A stretch of DNA of 64,000 nt from CAZMXP01 sp964570285 (GTDB lineage Bacteria; Planctomycetota; PLA2), in assembly GCA_964570285.1 (NCBI GenBank), contig CAZMXP010000003.1, positions 62,001 through 126,000 of the forward strand. Reading direction: 5' to 3'. Positions 33,313 to 41,867 of this stretch are shown here, one piece after another (position 1 is the first letter of the stretch; each line of letters opens with the position of its first letter). The notes below the pieces were generated by a model. That model had not been told where the DNA came from and searched no databases. It saw only the letters and a list, made by a program, of their open reading frames with translations. The translations under genes were made by a program, and so were the position numbers.

Positions 33313-33318
33313 ATCTTA
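33313..33318 (-). promoter_or_regulatory. -10 box (TAAGAT) of a leaderless transcript
   Basis: TAAGAT stands seven bases before the GTG at 33305 on the minus strand. Confidence 0.5.
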
Positions 33319-33351
33319 AGTCCGGGGCGCGCCCGGCCGACGTCTTTGCCT

Positions 33352-33807
33352 ATGCGCCGCGCGCTGATCACCCTCCTCGGGATCGCCATCCTGGCCGGGG
33401 CCGCCATCTTCATCATGCGCCAGTTCCTGAAGCCCGCGGCGGAGAAGGCGGAACGCAAGGAGCCGGTGCTGACCGGCGCCTACGACGTGCGCCTCGACTC
33501 CTGCCGCGTGCTCGAGGACCACGAGCTTCCCGAAGGGCTCGAGCCGCCCGGCGTGGGGGACGAGAGCCTCTACCTGCTGGTCGTGGCGCTCTACCCGGGC
33601 CGCGACAACGCCCCGCCCGCGGAGCAGCACTTCCTCGGGCGCGTCAACGGCGAGGCCGAGGGCACCCTGCGCCCGGTCCACTCGTCGAGCGAGGTCGCCG
33701 CGGACGGCCAGTACATCAGCCTCGTCTTCCGGGCCCCCCCCGAATTCGAGTCCGCGAGGCTGATGCACGAGGACAAGACCCTGGTCGAGCGGGTCACGCT
33801 CGACTGA
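33352..33807 (+). CDS. Membrane-anchored hypothetical protein
   Basis: A 151-residue protein with one N-terminal transmembrane helix (about 5-22) and a soluble acidic domain (GAYDVRLDSCRVLEDHELPEG ... LYLLVVALYPGRDN ... QYISLVFRAPPEFESARLMHEDKTLVERVTLD) that looks like a small beta-sandwich. No family recognised. It sits between the divergent glycosyltransferase and bacterioferritin with no clear Shine-Dalgarno site. Confidence 0.6.
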   Translation: MRRALITLLGIAILAGAAIFIMRQFLKPAAEKAERKEPVLTGAYDVRLDSCRVLEDHELPEGLEPPGVGDESLYLLVVALYPGRDNAPPAEQHFLGRVNGEAEGTLRPVHSSSEVAADGQYISLVFRAPPEFESARLMHEDKTLVERVTLD

Positions 33808-33843
33808 CGGCGCCCCCGCCTTCCGCTGCCTTGGACCGGGGCT

Positions 33844-33849
33844 TAGGAT
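33844..33849 (+). promoter_or_regulatory. -10 box (TAGGAT) of a leaderless bacterioferritin transcript
   Basis: TAGGAT lies seven bases before the ATG at 33857. This start gives the standard bacterioferritin residue numbering, which supports the leaderless reading. Confidence 0.55.
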
Positions 33850-33856
33850 GGGCGGC

Positions 33857-34339
33857 ATGAAGGGCGAACCCGAAATCATCGACATCCTCAACGAGGTGCT
33901 GACCGCCGAACTCACCGCGGTGAACCAGTACTTCATCCACGCGAAGATGTGCGCCGACTGGGGGTACAACGAGCTCGCGAGCTACACGAAGGCGGAGTCG
34001 ATCGACGAGATGCGCCACGCGGAGGTCGTGATCGACCGCATCCTCTTCCTCGAGGGCGTGCCCAACATGCAGCGCTACTTCAAGATCAGCGTCGGCAAGA
34101 GCGTGCCGGAGCAGTTCAAGAACGACGTCGACCTCGAGTACAAGGCGGTCGAGCGGCTCAACCGCGGCGTGCGCCTCTGCGTCGAGAAGGGGGACAACAC
34201 GACCCGCCAGATCCTCGAGACGATCCTGAAGGAAGAGGAGCACCACGTGGACTGGCTCGAGACCCAGCTCTCGATCATCGACGCCGTCGGCATCGAGAAC
34301 TACCTCGCCCAGAAGCTGGGCGAGGAGGCCGGCCACTAG
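33857..34339 (+). CDS. bfr: Bacterioferritin
   Basis: A 160-residue protein with the canonical opening MKGEPEIIDILNEVLTAELTAVNQYF. Ferroxidase ligands Glu18, Glu51 and His54 are in place, with the Glu94 and Glu127/His130 equivalents in VDLEYKAVE and LKEEEHHVDWLE. Met52, the heme ligand between subunits, is present in IDEMRH, so heme should be bound. It stores iron as a 24-subunit shell and protects against iron-driven oxidative damage. An in-frame ATG at 33848 would break the standard numbering and is rejected. The TAG stop is shared with the left end of the adjoining inverted-repeat element. Confidence 0.95.
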   Translation: MKGEPEIIDILNEVLTAELTAVNQYFIHAKMCADWGYNELASYTKAESIDEMRHAEVVIDRILFLEGVPNMQRYFKISVGKSVPEQFKNDVDLEYKAVERLNRGVRLCVEKGDNTTRQILETILKEEEHHVDWLETQLSIIDAVGIENYLAQKLGEEAGH

Positions 34340-34477
34340 GGCCTGTCTGGAAACCCCGCCGTCGGACCAAGGGCGAGCGAGGACAAGCCGGGCAAGGAGC
34401 GACGGAGAGTCGTCGCGACGCGGTCCCGCCGCAGCCGCAGCCGGCCCTCTCCAGGCGGGGTTTGCAGACAGGCCCTA
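34337..34477. mobile_element. MITE-like element with 23-bp terminal inverted repeats and TA target duplication
   Basis: The left repeat (34338-34360, starting AGGGCCTGTCTG) and the right repeat (34454-34476, ending CAGACAGGCCCT) are complementary at 22 of 23 positions. The ~137-base unit is flanked by TA on each side (34337-34338 and 34476-34477), the target duplication of IS630/Tc1-type transposons. No transposase frame fits inside. The bfr stop (TAG at 34337-34339) and the CHAT gene stop (TAG on the minus strand at 34477-34475) are both formed by flanking TA plus the first base of the repeat. A bidirectional terminator is an alternative reading but the arms are 93 bases apart. Confidence 0.6.
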
Positions 34478-37400
34478 CCCGAGCCCCCAGAGCTGCCAGG
34501 CGGCCCAGTAGCGGGGGTCGGCCCATCGCGGCTGGGCGCGGACGTGCCGCTGGGCCGCCCGCAGCGCGGTGGCCACGTCGGCTCCGGCGCCCCTCCTGAG
34601 CTCGTAGAACTTCGCCATCAGCGCCGCGGTGGCCTCGTCGTCGACCTTCCAGAGCGAGACGACGACGCGCGAAGCGCCGGCGATCAGGAAGGTGCTCGCG
34701 AAGCCGACGAGGCCCTCGCCTTCGAAGACCTTTCCCTGGCCGGTGTCGCAGGCGCTCAGCACGACGAGGTCGGCCGGGATCTTGAGCGCGCTGATCTCGA
34801 GCGCCGTCAGGAAGCCGTCGCTCGATGCGTCCGGCGTCACGGCGAGAGCCGAAAGGAGGGGGTTTCGGGGGTCGACGAGGCCGTGGCAGGCGAGATGCAG
34901 CACGGAGAGCCGCCCCGCCTTCGCGATCTCGGCCAGGAGCCGCGTCTCGGTCGCCTCCTGCCCGAGCAGCACGGTGCCGCCTACGGCCTCCGCCTCGGCG
35001 CGGGTCGCCGGCAGCCGCCCCTTCGCGTCGCCATAGGCGGGGTCGCCGAGCGCCAGCGCCGCGTTTCCGCGCGCGGCGCGGTCGAGCCTCAGGAAGGTCG
35101 AGACGGACGGCACCAGGACGTATTCGCGCTCCGGATCGAGCGCCGCGAAGGGCACGAGGCCGAGCGCCCCGTCCGGCGACACGTAGACGCGGCGGATCCC
35201 CGCGCCGAGCGCGAGCGGCGCGATCAGGTGGCCCTCGTCCTCGCGGAGGCCCGCACGCGCCCCGAGGTCGACGATCGCCGCCCGCCCCGCGGTGACGACC
35301 AGCGCATGCGCCGTCTCCCCTTGCAGCAGGTAGAGGACGAGAGCCTCGTCGGCCCGCAGCGCCTCCAGCAGTTCGCGCAGCGTCGCCGGCTCGGGGAAGA
35401 GCACGCGCGCGCCGAGGCCGCTCTCGCGGCGGATCTGCTGGGCGACGTCCTGCAGGGCCACGCGCGCCGCCTCGTGTTCGGCCCTCGCCTTCGCGATCGC
35501 CGTGCGCTCCCCCCCGGCACGCGCCTGCGCGAGGCGCCGCTGGGCCAACCCCTCCCGACCCCGCGCCTCCGCCTCCCGCTGGCGAAGCTGCGGCGGGACG
35601 ACGGCCTGCTCCAGCGCGCCCTGCCGGTTCAGCGCGTCGACGAGCGCGCCCGCCCGCGCCATGTCGGCGAAGCGGAGCACCGTCTCGGGGCGGCCGGTCG
35701 CGAGCGCGAGGTCGATGCCCTGCCGCATGCCGGCGGCCGCCGCGGCGCGGGCCGCGGCGTTCTCGCCGGCGGAGAGGCCGGCGAACTGCCCGACGGTGAT
35801 CCTGAGCGCCCGCTCCGCCTCGGCGACCGCGTCGTCGAGCCTCCCCTGCGCGCGGCGAGCCGAGGCGAAGGCCCAGCAGATCTGGCCGTGGAGGCGCGGC
35901 TCGTCGAGGTCGCCGAGCGCCGTGCGCGCCTCCTCGAGGGAGCGCACCCCCTCGTCGACCTCGCCGCTGTGGACCTGCCCCGCCCCGATCCGGCAGAGCG
36001 CCTCGGCCTGTACGTGGAGGTTTCCGGCCCGCACCGCGAGGCCGAGCGCGCGGCGGTGGAAGGGGCGCGCCGCCCCGTGGTCGCCGCGCGCGTCGAGGAT
36101 CACGGCGAGCTGCCCGACCGCCCAGCTCGCGGTCTCCGGGTCGCCGAGCCGCTCGGCATCGGCGAAGACGCTCTCGAAGCGCCGCACCGCCTCCTCGGTC
36201 CGCCCGAGGCGGGACCAGCAGTTCCCCTCGTAGAGGCGGCACTGGATGCGCTGCCGCTCCCAGCCCATCCGCTCGGCGAGCGACGCCGCCTCGCCGTAGC
36301 AGGCGGCCGCACGCTCGTGATCGCCGAACGCGTTGCGGATCGCGCCCAGGTTCATCGAGTTCGTCGAGAGCAGGCGCAGGTCCTTCTGCTCGCGCGCCAT
36401 CGCGAGCGCGCGCTCGATCAGCGTCAGCCCGCGCGCCCAGTCGCCGCTGACGTAGCAGGCCCAGCCGTAGTCGCCGAGCGACGAGGCGACCTTGGACGGG
36501 TTGCCGGTCGCCTCGGCGACCGCGAGTGCCTCCGCCGAGGCCTCGCGCGCGCCGCGGTAGTCCCCCCGCGCGTACCGCGTCGCGGCGACCTGGCTCAGCG
36601 CGAAGCTGACCAGCCGCTCCTCGTTCAGCACGCGGGCCATCTCCAGCGCGCGCGCCGCGTAGCGCTCCGAGGCCTCGTACTCGGCGCGCTCCCGCTGGAC
36701 GATCGCCATCGAGCCGAGCGTGTCGACGACGTTGGCATCGGCGCTGCCGAGCTCCTCGAAGAGCAGCAGCGCCTCCGAGCCCGATCGCACGGCAAGCTCG
36801 CCGTCGCCGGTCGCCGCCGCGGGGTAGCAGAGCCTCCCGAGCGACTCGGCGAGGCGGTAGCTGCGGCCGCGGGCGCGCTCGCCCTCGACCCACCGCCCCC
36901 AGCTCTCCCGCGCCTGGCGGAAGTCGGTGAGCCTGTAGAAGGCCCACCCCGACCCGCGCCAGCAGCTTGCCGAGAGGCCCGCGCAGCCGAGACGCGCGGC
37001 GCGCTGCGCCGCATCGGCCAGCGTCGCCCCCGCCTCGGCCATGCGGCCGAGTTGCCAGTAGAGGATGCCGCGCTCCTGCACGACCAGCGTCGACGTCAGG
37101 TCCTCGTCGAGCGACGTGACCGCCTCGATCGCCGGGAGCGCCCCCCCCGCGTCCCCCCCCTCCCGCCGCTTGCGGCTCTCGCGCAGCGCGCGATAGCGCT
37201 CCCGCGCAGCGGCGAGATCGCGCCCCTTCAGCGACGCGACATAGGCGGGCAGCGCGCCCGCATCGGCGGTACGCACGCTCGCGGCCTCGGCGAGAGCCGC
37301 CGCGCGGTCGAAGGCTCCCTCGTGGCAGAGCAGCTCGGCGAGCAGCCACGGGTCGCCCGACTTCGCGCTGAGCGCCGCGAGTTCGGCGGGGCCGCCCGTC

Positions 37401-37480
37401 CGCGCCGTTGCGAGTTCGGCGTCGAACTCGTCGCTGAGCGCGACAGCGGCGAGCAGCGGCAGGAGAAGGAGGCGGCTCAC
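34475..37480 (-). CDS. TPR-repeat CHAT (caspase-like) protease domain protein
   Basis: A 1001-residue protein. The N-terminus (VSRLLLLPLLAAVALSD) looks like a signal peptide. Residues about 95-600 are tetratricopeptide repeats (for example AEYEASERYAARALEMARVLN and GDYRGAREASAEALAVAEATGN). A helical linker follows, and the C-terminal ~300 residues form a CHAT domain with HLACHG (His866) and LSACDTG (Cys911) as the catalytic dyad, then GFASTFLIAGASRVVVSLWKVDD. CHAT proteases are caspase relatives, often activated by a TPR-bound partner. GTG 37480 overlaps the symporter stop (GTGA). The TAG stop borders the MITE-like element. Confidence 0.85.
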   Translation of the reverse strand: MSRLLLLPLLAAVALSDEFDAELATARTGGPAELAALSAKSGDPWLLAELLCHEGAFDRAAALAEAASVRTADAGALPAYVASLKGRDLAAARERYRALRESRKRREGGDAGGALPAIEAVTSLDEDLTSTLVVQERGILYWQLGRMAEAGATLADAAQRAARLGCAGLSASCWRGSGWAFYRLTDFRQARESWGRWVEGERARGRSYRLAESLGRLCYPAAATGDGELAVRSGSEALLLFEELGSADANVVDTLGSMAIVQRERAEYEASERYAARALEMARVLNEERLVSFALSQVAATRYARGDYRGAREASAEALAVAEATGNPSKVASSLGDYGWACYVSGDWARGLTLIERALAMAREQKDLRLLSTNSMNLGAIRNAFGDHERAAACYGEAASLAERMGWERQRIQCRLYEGNCWSRLGRTEEAVRRFESVFADAERLGDPETASWAVGQLAVILDARGDHGAARPFHRRALGLAVRAGNLHVQAEALCRIGAGQVHSGEVDEGVRSLEEARTALGDLDEPRLHGQICWAFASARRAQGRLDDAVAEAERALRITVGQFAGLSAGENAAARAAAAAGMRQGIDLALATGRPETVLRFADMARAGALVDALNRQGALEQAVVPPQLRQREAEARGREGLAQRRLAQARAGGERTAIAKARAEHEAARVALQDVAQQIRRESGLGARVLFPEPATLRELLEALRADEALVLYLLQGETAHALVVTAGRAAIVDLGARAGLREDEGHLIAPLALGAGIRRVYVSPDGALGLVPFAALDPEREYVLVPSVSTFLRLDRAARGNAALALGDPAYGDAKGRLPATRAEAEAVGGTVLLGQEATETRLLAEIAKAGRLSVLHLACHGLVDPRNPLLSALAVTPDASSDGFLTALEISALKIPADLVVLSACDTGQGKVFEGEGLVGFASTFLIAGASRVVVSLWKVDDEATAALMAKFYELRRGAGADVATALRAAQRHVRAQPRWADPRYWAAWQLWGLG

Positions 37481-38754
37481 GCGGACCGCTGCGCCTCCGA
37501 CCGGAACGCGATCCGCTCGAGAATCGCGGCGCCGACGCCGTCGTCCCAGACGTTGACGGTCGTGCGGCAGCGGTCGAGGAACCAGTCGACGGCGAGGATC
37601 AGCCCCATGCCTTCGAGCGGGAGGCCGACGGCATTCAGCACGAGCACCATCGTGACGAGGCCCGCCTCGGGGATGCCGGCGGCGCCGATCGCGGCGAGCG
37701 TCGCGGTGAACGCGACGACGACGAGCGAGCCTAGACCGAGGTCGATGCCGTGCGCCTGCGCGATGAAGACGGCGGCAACCGCCTCGTAGAGCGCGGTGCC
37801 GTTCATGTTGAGCGTGGTGCCGAGCGGCGCGAGGAAGCCCGCGGCCTTGCGCGAGACGCCGTTCTTGCCGGAGATGCATTCGAGAGTGACCGGCAGCGTC
37901 GCCGACGACGAGGCGGTCGAGAAGGCGGTGACGAGCGCGGGCAGCATGCCGCGCGCATACGCGAGCGGGCGGCGGCCTCCGAGCAGGCGAAGCAGCAGCG
38001 GCAGCACGAGGACGCCGTGGATGAGCAGGCCCGCGATGACGACGAGCATGTAGGCGCCGATGCGGCGGAACTCCTCGAGTGCGGCGGCGCCGCCGCCGGT
38101 GGCGCCGATGCGCCCCGCGACGAGGCCGAGGATGCCGGCCGGGGCGAGCCACATCAGCCACGAGACGACGCGGAGCAGGCCGTCGTTCACCGCGTGGAAG
38201 AACTCGAGCGCGGGGCGTGCGCGGGCGCCGAGCGTCGTCAGCGCGGCGCCGAAGACGAGCGCGAAGACGATGCAGGGGAGGATCAGCGTCCGCGCCATCG
38301 CGTCGAGCAGCGAGGGGTGCACGAAGGAGCGGGCGAAGTCCTCGAGCCCGACCTCCGACTTCCCCTCGAAGCGGGCCGCCGCCTCGGGCGTGAGCCTGCC
38401 GGGCCCCGCGCCGTCGCCGGGCCGGATCACGGAGACGAGCAGCAGCCCGAGCGTGACGGCGAGCAGCATCGTCCCGAGGAAGTAGACGATCGCGACGAGC
38501 CCCGCGCGTCCGAGACCGCGCACGTCCCCGATCGCCGCGATGCCGCAGATCAGCGAGGCCATCACGAGCGGCACGACGACCATGCGCAGCGCGTCGAGGA
38601 AGATGTCGCCGACCCAGCCGACCGCCTTCGCGGCCGGCTTGCCGAGAAGCGCGCCGAGAAGCGCGCCCCCGAGCGCGCCCGCGACGATCAGCCAGAGCAG
38701 CAGGGGCGGAGCGGGCTTGGCCGCGTCGTCCGGCGCAACCCCCGGCGAGGTCAT
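37477..38754 (-). CDS. Dicarboxylate/amino acid:cation symporter (DAACS family)
   Basis: A 425-residue transporter with family signatures TAFSTASSSATLP (the serine-rich re-entrant loop), APLGTTLNMNGTALYE, AAGIPEAGLVTM and DWFLDRCRTTVNVWDD. It imports glutamate, aspartate or C4-dicarboxylates with sodium or protons. A TAGGCT box six bases before the ATG suggests a leaderless start. Its stop overlaps the GTG of the CHAT/TPR gene, so the two are cotranscribed; the functional tie is not evident. Confidence 0.92.
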   Translation of the reverse strand: MTSPGVAPDDAAKPAPPLLLWLIVAGALGGALLGALLGKPAAKAVGWVGDIFLDALRMVVVPLVMASLICGIAAIGDVRGLGRAGLVAIVYFLGTMLLAVTLGLLLVSVIRPGDGAGPGRLTPEAAARFEGKSEVGLEDFARSFVHPSLLDAMARTLILPCIVFALVFGAALTTLGARARPALEFFHAVNDGLLRVVSWLMWLAPAGILGLVAGRIGATGGGAAALEEFRRIGAYMLVVIAGLLIHGVLVLPLLLRLLGGRRPLAYARGMLPALVTAFSTASSSATLPVTLECISGKNGVSRKAAGFLAPLGTTLNMNGTALYEAVAAVFIAQAHGIDLGLGSLVVVAFTATLAAIGAAGIPEAGLVTMVLVLNAVGLPLEGMGLILAVDWFLDRCRTTVNVWDDGVGAAILERIAFRSEAQRSA

Positions 38755-38760
38755 GGGGAG

Positions 38761-38766
38761 AGCCTA
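38761..38766 (-). promoter_or_regulatory. -10 box (TAGGCT) of a leaderless transcript
   Basis: On the minus strand TAGGCT stands six bases before the ATG at 38754. Confidence 0.5.
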
Positions 38767-38875
38767 CGCGATGCGACGGGCGAGCGGAAGCGGGGACCCG
38801 ATTCGACTCCTGCGTTCCGCTGCTCCCCCTCGCGCGCGCGGGCGGAGGGCCCGCGGTCCCCGCGGGGGCAACCTC

Positions 38876-40465
38876 CTAGTCGGCCCAGGGCTTACGGATA
38901 TCGACGCAGGTGCCGCCGTTCTCCTCGGCGATCAGGGCCATGAAGGCTGCCATCTCGTCGGGATCCTCGTACTTGATCGCCTTCTCGATGCTCGCCTTGC
39001 CGATCGCGAGCGCGATCGTGTTGAAGATGACCCTCCGGAAGCGGTTGTTGAAGCGGTGTCGGACGAGGATCTCCTCGGGGACTTCCACCTTCCCGGCCGA
39101 GGGGATCCCGTCGGAGAGGAAGAAGACGGTATCGACGAGGGGGTTCTTCGTCAGCGACTCCTCGAGCGCGAGGTCGGTGTTGGTGCCTCCGCGGGGCAGC
39201 AGGAACTTCTCGGCCCACTCGAGGGCGCGGCGCTTGTTGGCGTCGGTCGCCTGCACCTCGCCCTTCTCCCAGTGGGCGGTGCTTCCGGCGAAGGTCATCA
39301 GGTTGAAGAGCGTCTGCTCGCTGAGCGACTCGATGCCCCTCTTGAGCTCCCGCTTGGCGACCTCGATGCGGTTGGGGTGGTAGTCGGGCCACTGCATCGA
39401 GCCGCTCACGTCGACGACGAAGAGCACGCGGTCGCTGTAGATCTTGAAGTTGTAGTAGCTGCCGATCGACATCGTCTCGCGGTTCTTGATCTCGCCGGCC
39501 TCGGTCAGGCGGCCCGCCTGCTTGTCGCGCCACCACTTGTCCCACGCATCGGGCGCGTAGCCGTAGTCGACCCCGGAGATCTGCTTCATCGCCTCGAAGG
39601 CCTTCACCTTCGAGCGGAGGTTGCCCTCGCGCATCAGCAGGATCAGTTCCGGGAAGAGCGGCTCCATGCGGGCCGCCCCCGCCGCGATCGCGGCGGTCTC
39701 GCGCACGATGAACTCCTCGTCCTTGAGCAGCTTGCGCTGCGCCTCCACGGCGTCGGGCGCCCGGTGGCGCGAGACGAGCGCCTCCGCGGCGGCGAGGCGC
39801 ACGCGCCAGTCCGGGCTCGCGGCGGCGGCGAGAAGCACCGGCTTGGTCCCCTCGCCCCCGATGGCGCCGGCGGTCCGCAGCGCCTCGAAGTAGAGGTGCA
39901 GGTCGTTCTGGTCGCGCTTCTCCTCCTTCGCGATCAGGTCGAGGACCGGTCCGTTGGCCTCGGGCGTCCGCAAGAGGCCGAGCGCCTCGACCGCCCCGAG
40001 GCGGATCGTGCGGTTCCCGCTCTTCAGCACCTTGTCGAGAATCCACATGCCCGCCGCGGGGTCGGTGGCGAGCCCGAAGGCGCGGCCGAGGTAGTGCGGC
40101 AGCACCGAGCGCTGCTCCTTCAGGACCTTCCGGTAGGCCCGCGCGAGGGCCTTCACGTCGCCCACCTTCGCGACGGAGTACATCGCGAAGATCTGCGTGC
40201 GCGTGTCGCCGTCCTCCTCGAGGATCTGGTTGAGCAGCTCCGCCGACTTGGGCGAGTTCAGGGTGCCGAGCCGCCGCGCCAACTCCCGGCGGCGCCGCAC
40301 CGGAACGAGGTCCTGGTTCGAGCGGAGCGCCTCGTACTCCTCCGCGATCGTCTTCACCTGCGCCTCGATCGCGGCGGGGTCGCCGGGGGCGGGTCCGTCC
40401 TCCCCGGCCCGGCTAGGAACCAGCAGGACGAGCACCGGCACCAGGACGGAGACGATCCGACTCAT
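38876..40465 (-). CDS. Secreted HEAT-repeat / von Willebrand factor A protein (second copy)
   Basis: A 529-residue protein: signal peptide (about 1-20), helical repeats of the HEAT type (about 50-290, such as NRTIRLGAVEALGLLRTPEANG and DWRVRLAAAEALVSRHR), then a conserved joint WDKWWRDKQAG and a VWA domain. The metal site reads DVSGSM from Asp352 with a later LSDG. It shares the HEAT-then-WxKWW-then-VWA architecture with the 11893-14121 protein (there ENWRKWWTKFG) but lacks that protein's N-terminal thioredoxin-like and coiled-coil parts. Probably an extracytoplasmic, metal-dependent binding protein. A TACGAT box lies 11 bases before the start. Confidence 0.8.
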   Translation of the reverse strand: MSRIVSVLVPVLVLLVPSRAGEDGPAPGDPAAIEAQVKTIAEEYEALRSNQDLVPVRRRRELARRLGTLNSPKSAELLNQILEEDGDTRTQIFAMYSVAKVGDVKALARAYRKVLKEQRSVLPHYLGRAFGLATDPAAGMWILDKVLKSGNRTIRLGAVEALGLLRTPEANGPVLDLIAKEEKRDQNDLHLYFEALRTAGAIGGEGTKPVLLAAAASPDWRVRLAAAEALVSRHRAPDAVEAQRKLLKDEEFIVRETAAIAAGAARMEPLFPELILLMREGNLRSKVKAFEAMKQISGVDYGYAPDAWDKWWRDKQAGRLTEAGEIKNRETMSIGSYYNFKIYSDRVLFVVDVSGSMQWPDYHPNRIEVAKRELKRGIESLSEQTLFNLMTFAGSTAHWEKGEVQATDANKRRALEWAEKFLLPRGGTNTDLALEESLTKNPLVDTVFFLSDGIPSAGKVEVPEEILVRHRFNNRFRRVIFNTIALAIGKASIEKAIKYEDPDEMAAFMALIAEENGGTCVDIRKPWAD

Positions 40466-40508
40466 CGCAGCGCTCTATCGTAGCCCAACCTCCGACGCGG
40501 CGCCGCGC

Positions 40509-41828
40509 CTAAAACCTCGCGAGGAGCAGCGTGAAGTCGTCCCGGAGGCCGCGCCCGGCCGCGTAGGCCTCCGAGTCGGCGCGGATCGCGTCCGCGACGG
40601 CGATCGCATCGGCCCCCGCGCGGGCGGCGGTCCGCACGGCCTCCCGGAGCCGCCCGATGCCGTAGTGTTCGCCCTCGGGATCGGGGCGGTCCACGACGCC
40701 GTCGGTGTAGCAGACGAGGAGATCCCCGGGGCCGATCGGCAGCGACCGGCACGCGCGGCCGGGGCCGCCGGCGAAGAGTCCCAGCACGGGGGCCGTCCGC
40801 TCCAACGCCTCGAAGCGGTCCGCGCGCAGGCTGTAGTGCAACGGGGCGACGTGACCGGCGTTGCGATACTCCAGCGTGCGCGTCTTGGCGTCGAAGATCC
40901 CGACGAAGAGCGCGACGTACATCCCGTCGGTCAACTCCTCGCGCAGCACCTCGTTGAGCGCGTCATGGACGCCCGCGAGGGAGTCCTTCGTCAGCAGCGC
41001 GCTCCGGAGATGGCCCCGGACATCCGACATCATCAGGGCCGGGGCCACGCCGTGGCCGGAGACGTCGCCGATCGCGAGCGCGAGCCGGTCGCGCTCGAGG
41101 GGCACGTAGTCGCAGTAGTCGCCGCCGACCTGCGCGGCGATCAGGTTCAACGCGACCAGCTCGACCCCTCCGATCTTCGCGGGGGAGCGCGGGAGGAGCC
41201 GGAGCTGGATCTCCCGCGCGGTCAGGAGTTGCCGCTGCAGGTCCTGCGCCTCCCACGCCTCGTGGAACAGGCGGTGGTTCTCGATCGCGAGCCCCATCAG
41301 GCCCGCCTGGGCATGGAAGAGCATCAGGTCCGCGTCGGTGTGCGTCCTCCGGGTGACCTTGGAATCGACATAGACCGCGCCCAGCACGCGACCCCGCGCG
41401 CGCAGCGGCGCGCACATCAGTTCGCGCAGACGCAGGCCGGTCACGGACTCGCTGAGCCCGAGCGTCTGCTGCGTCCCCGAGACCTGCGCGATGACGGGCT
41501 TGTTCTCGCGCACGACGCTCTCCGGGATCGAGTGGGAGTACTCGAGATCCCGGCCGAGGGAGTCGCCCTGGCTGTCGAGCGCTACGCGAATCGCGAGCTG
41601 CCCGTCGCGGGGCAGCAGCAGGAGCCCGCGCTCCGCGCCGGTCGTCCGGATCGCGTGGGCGACGAGCTTCTTCAGCAGCGCATCGAGCTCGGTCTCCCCG
41701 ATGACCTCCGCGACGGTCGCGATCAGCGTCCGGAAGTTGCGTTGGCTCTCCGGCGAGGCGCCCGAGAGGTAGTCCGCGTAGTAGTGGACCTCCTCCTCGC
41801 TGAACCAGGGTCGCTGCTCCGGCACCAT
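40509..41828 (-). CDS. GAF + PP2C (SpoIIE/RsbU-type) serine phosphatase
   Basis: A 439-residue protein. Residues about 35-195 form a GAF domain (LDALLKKLVAHAIRTTGAERGLLLLPRDG, LMCAPLRARGRVLGAVYVDSK). A short linker helix (QRQLLTAREIQLRLLPRSP) leads to a PP2C/SpoIIE domain with GGDYCDYVPL, LALAIGDVSGHGVAPALMMSDVRG, GIFDAKTRTLEYRNAGHVAPL, LLVCYTDGVVD and LRDDFTLLLARF; the metal-binding Asp residues are present. Such proteins dephosphorylate anti-anti-sigma factors in partner switching. No STAS protein or serine-kinase anti-sigma gene is adjacent, although an orphan HATPase domain lies at 26688. A divalent metal is needed for activity. Confidence 0.88.
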   Translation of the reverse strand: MVPEQRPWFSEEEVHYYADYLSGASPESQRNFRTLIATVAEVIGETELDALLKKLVAHAIRTTGAERGLLLLPRDGQLAIRVALDSQGDSLGRDLEYSHSIPESVVRENKPVIAQVSGTQQTLGLSESVTGLRLRELMCAPLRARGRVLGAVYVDSKVTRRTHTDADLMLFHAQAGLMGLAIENHRLFHEAWEAQDLQRQLLTAREIQLRLLPRSPAKIGGVELVALNLIAAQVGGDYCDYVPLERDRLALAIGDVSGHGVAPALMMSDVRGHLRSALLTKDSLAGVHDALNEVLREELTDGMYVALFVGIFDAKTRTLEYRNAGHVAPLHYSLRADRFEALERTAPVLGLFAGGPGRACRSLPIGPGDLLVCYTDGVVDRPDPEGEHYGIGRLREAVRTAARAGADAIAVADAIRADSEAYAAGRGLRDDFTLLLARF

Positions 41829-41867
41829 CGCTCGGCCCGCGATTGTCGCAGGTCGGCCCGGTCCGGC

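Noticed and set aside
34454..34476. The inverted repeat beside bfr as a simple terminator hairpin
   Set aside because: The 23-bp arms are 93 bases apart and are flanked by TA duplications, which suits a transposon-like unit better.
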